DNA from: JAEZBP01 sp963832725
GTDB lineage: Bacteria; Myxococcota_A; Polyangia; Polyangiales; Sandaracinaceae
Length of the DNA stretch: 64,000 nt
Assembly: GCA_963832725.1 (NCBI GenBank)
Contig: CAWHVG010000002.1
Span: forward strand, 1,178,001-1,242,000
Direction: 5' to 3'
The notes under the pieces are model-generated. The model worked only from the letters and a program-made list of their open reading frames with translations. It was not told where the DNA came from and did not search any database. Positions 63,276-64,000 of the stretch are shown here, piece after piece. Position numbers and translations under genes: made by a program. Positions within the stretch are counted from its first letter, which is position 1; each line of letters starts with the position of its first letter.

Positions 63276-64000
63276 ATGAGCCACGACGCGCTGGAACGTC
63301 TTCCCACGCCCTGCCTGCTCCTCGATCGAGCGCGGCTCGAGCGGAGCTGCGCCCGGATGCGGGAGCGCGCCGACTCGCTCGGGGTGAGGCTGCGACCGCA
63401 CCTCAAGACCGGAAAGAGCATGGAGGTGGCGGAGGTCGCGTTCGGGAGCTCGGACTTTCGCGGCGCGACCGTCTCCACGCTGGAGGAAGCCGCCTACTTC
63501 ATCGAGCGCGGACTGCGTGATCTGACCTACGCGGTCGGCATCGACCCGGCGAAGCTGGACGCCGTCGCGGCGCTCTCGCGGGACGGAGCGCGGGTCGGGA
63601 TCCTCACCGATGACGTCGGCGCCGCGCATGCCATCGCTCGGCGCGCGGACGCGCTCGGCGCGCGCTTCGACGTCTGGATCGAGATCGACAGCGGTCAACA
63701 TCGCGGCGGCGTGGCGCCCGACGACGAGGCCTTGCTGGCCATCGCGCGGGCGCTCGGGGAGCGTGTCCGTCTGCGCGGCGTGCTCACCCACGCCGGACAG
63801 AGCTACGGCTGCCGCAGCGTGGCGGAGATCGAGGCCGTGGCCGAAGAGGAGCGCGCGAGCGCGGTCACGGCGGCCGAGCGGTTGCGGGAGGCGTCCATCG
63901 CCTGCCCCGAAGTGAGCGTGGGCAGCACGCCGACGGCGGTTCATGCGCGGTCTCTCCACGGCGTCACCGAGCTGCGCGCCGGCGTCTACGTTTTCGGCGA
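63276..64000 (+). CDS. D-threonine aldolase / D-serine dehydratase-like protein, 3' end outside window
   Basis: ATG 63276 and open to the window end, 241 codons. Fold type III PLP enzyme: LPTPCLLLDRARLERSCARM, LRPHLKTGKSMEVAEVAFGS with PLP Lys 44, ATVSTLEEAAYFIERGLRDL, WIEIDSGQHRGGV and LTHAGQSYGC. Members cleave D-threonine or D-3-hydroxyaspartate, or dehydrate D-serine; the Zn-binding C-terminal domain is cut off, so activity cannot be told apart. The 242-base gap before it holds nothing supported. Confidence 0.88.
   Translation, partial: MSHDALERLPTPCLLLDRARLERSCARMRERADSLGVRLRPHLKTGKSMEVAEVAFGSSDFRGATVSTLEEAAYFIERGLRDLTYAVGIDPAKLDAVAALSRDGARVGILTDDVGAAHAIARRADALGARFDVWIEIDSGQHRGGVAPDDEALLAIARALGERVRLRGVLTHAGQSYGCRSVAEIEAVAEEERASAVTAAERLREASIACPEVSVGSTPTAVHARSLHGVTELRAGVYVFG

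Overview
The window is very GC-rich (my estimate about 70%) and almost every supported gene has G or C at third codon positions. The gene set points to a myxobacterium, probably Sandaracinus-like within Polyangiales (Myxococcota): a CdnL/CarD regulator, a motility-type TonB-C/AgmX-like protein, Cys-rich lipoproteins on Asp-Ala-Gly linkers, many lipoproteins, a DUF1517 protein and a large soluble lytic transglycosylase. This placement is an inference from gene content, not from a marker tree.

Layout. 1-2825: 3' part of recA, a lipoprotein and cdnL. 2920-8200: minus-strand hisIE, a NUDIX hydrolase, an XRE regulator and a DUF1624-type membrane protein, with intergenic and in-frame tandem repeats. 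8279-13835: the conserved housekeeping block prs-rplY-pth-rpsF-rpsR-rplI-dnaB. 14167-26456: a FadL-like porin, a STAS-like protein, a flavin monooxygenase/old-yellow-enzyme fusion, an AgmX-like protein, a membrane phosphatase-fold protein, a cytochrome P450 and two calcineurin-like phosphoesterases. 27026-41819: mixed metabolism and envelope genes (glutamate decarboxylase, CaiB-type CoA transferase, esterase, DUF1622/DUF202 pair, SGNH hydrolase, TPR protein plus small lipoprotein, LhgO-like oxidase, phosphoesterase, MscS channel, dienoyl-CoA reductase, ChaC). 42152-57375: LIC_10091-like protein, Slt-type transglycosylase, proS, acyl-CoA synthetase, VTT protein, adenine methylase, asparaginase, Sel1-repeat protein and DUF1517 protein. 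57599-64000: a gene remnant, a small conserved-looking protein, a 22-bp minisatellite, the kbl-tdh threonine operon, a lipoprotein esterase and the 5' part of a D-threonine-aldolase-like gene.

Genes that work together: prs to dnaB (nucleotide supply, translation, replication); kbl-tdh (threonine to glycine plus acetyl-CoA); acyl-CoA synthetase, CoA transferase, dienoyl-CoA reductase and the CoA-ester monooxygenase fusion (acyl/aryl-CoA metabolism, scattered rather than one operon); the TPR/lipoprotein pair with overlapping TGATG; DUF202/DUF1622 membrane pair.

The most unusual property is that at least nine otherwise well-conserved genes, including essential recA, carry single-base frameshifts. 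In four of them removing one base from GAATC/GATTC restores both the reading frame and a GATC; two more lie at or beside a possible GATC. This looks like a motif-linked sequence error or modification signal rather than gene decay. I found no CRISPR array, rRNA, tRNA, insertion sequence, prophage or defence island.
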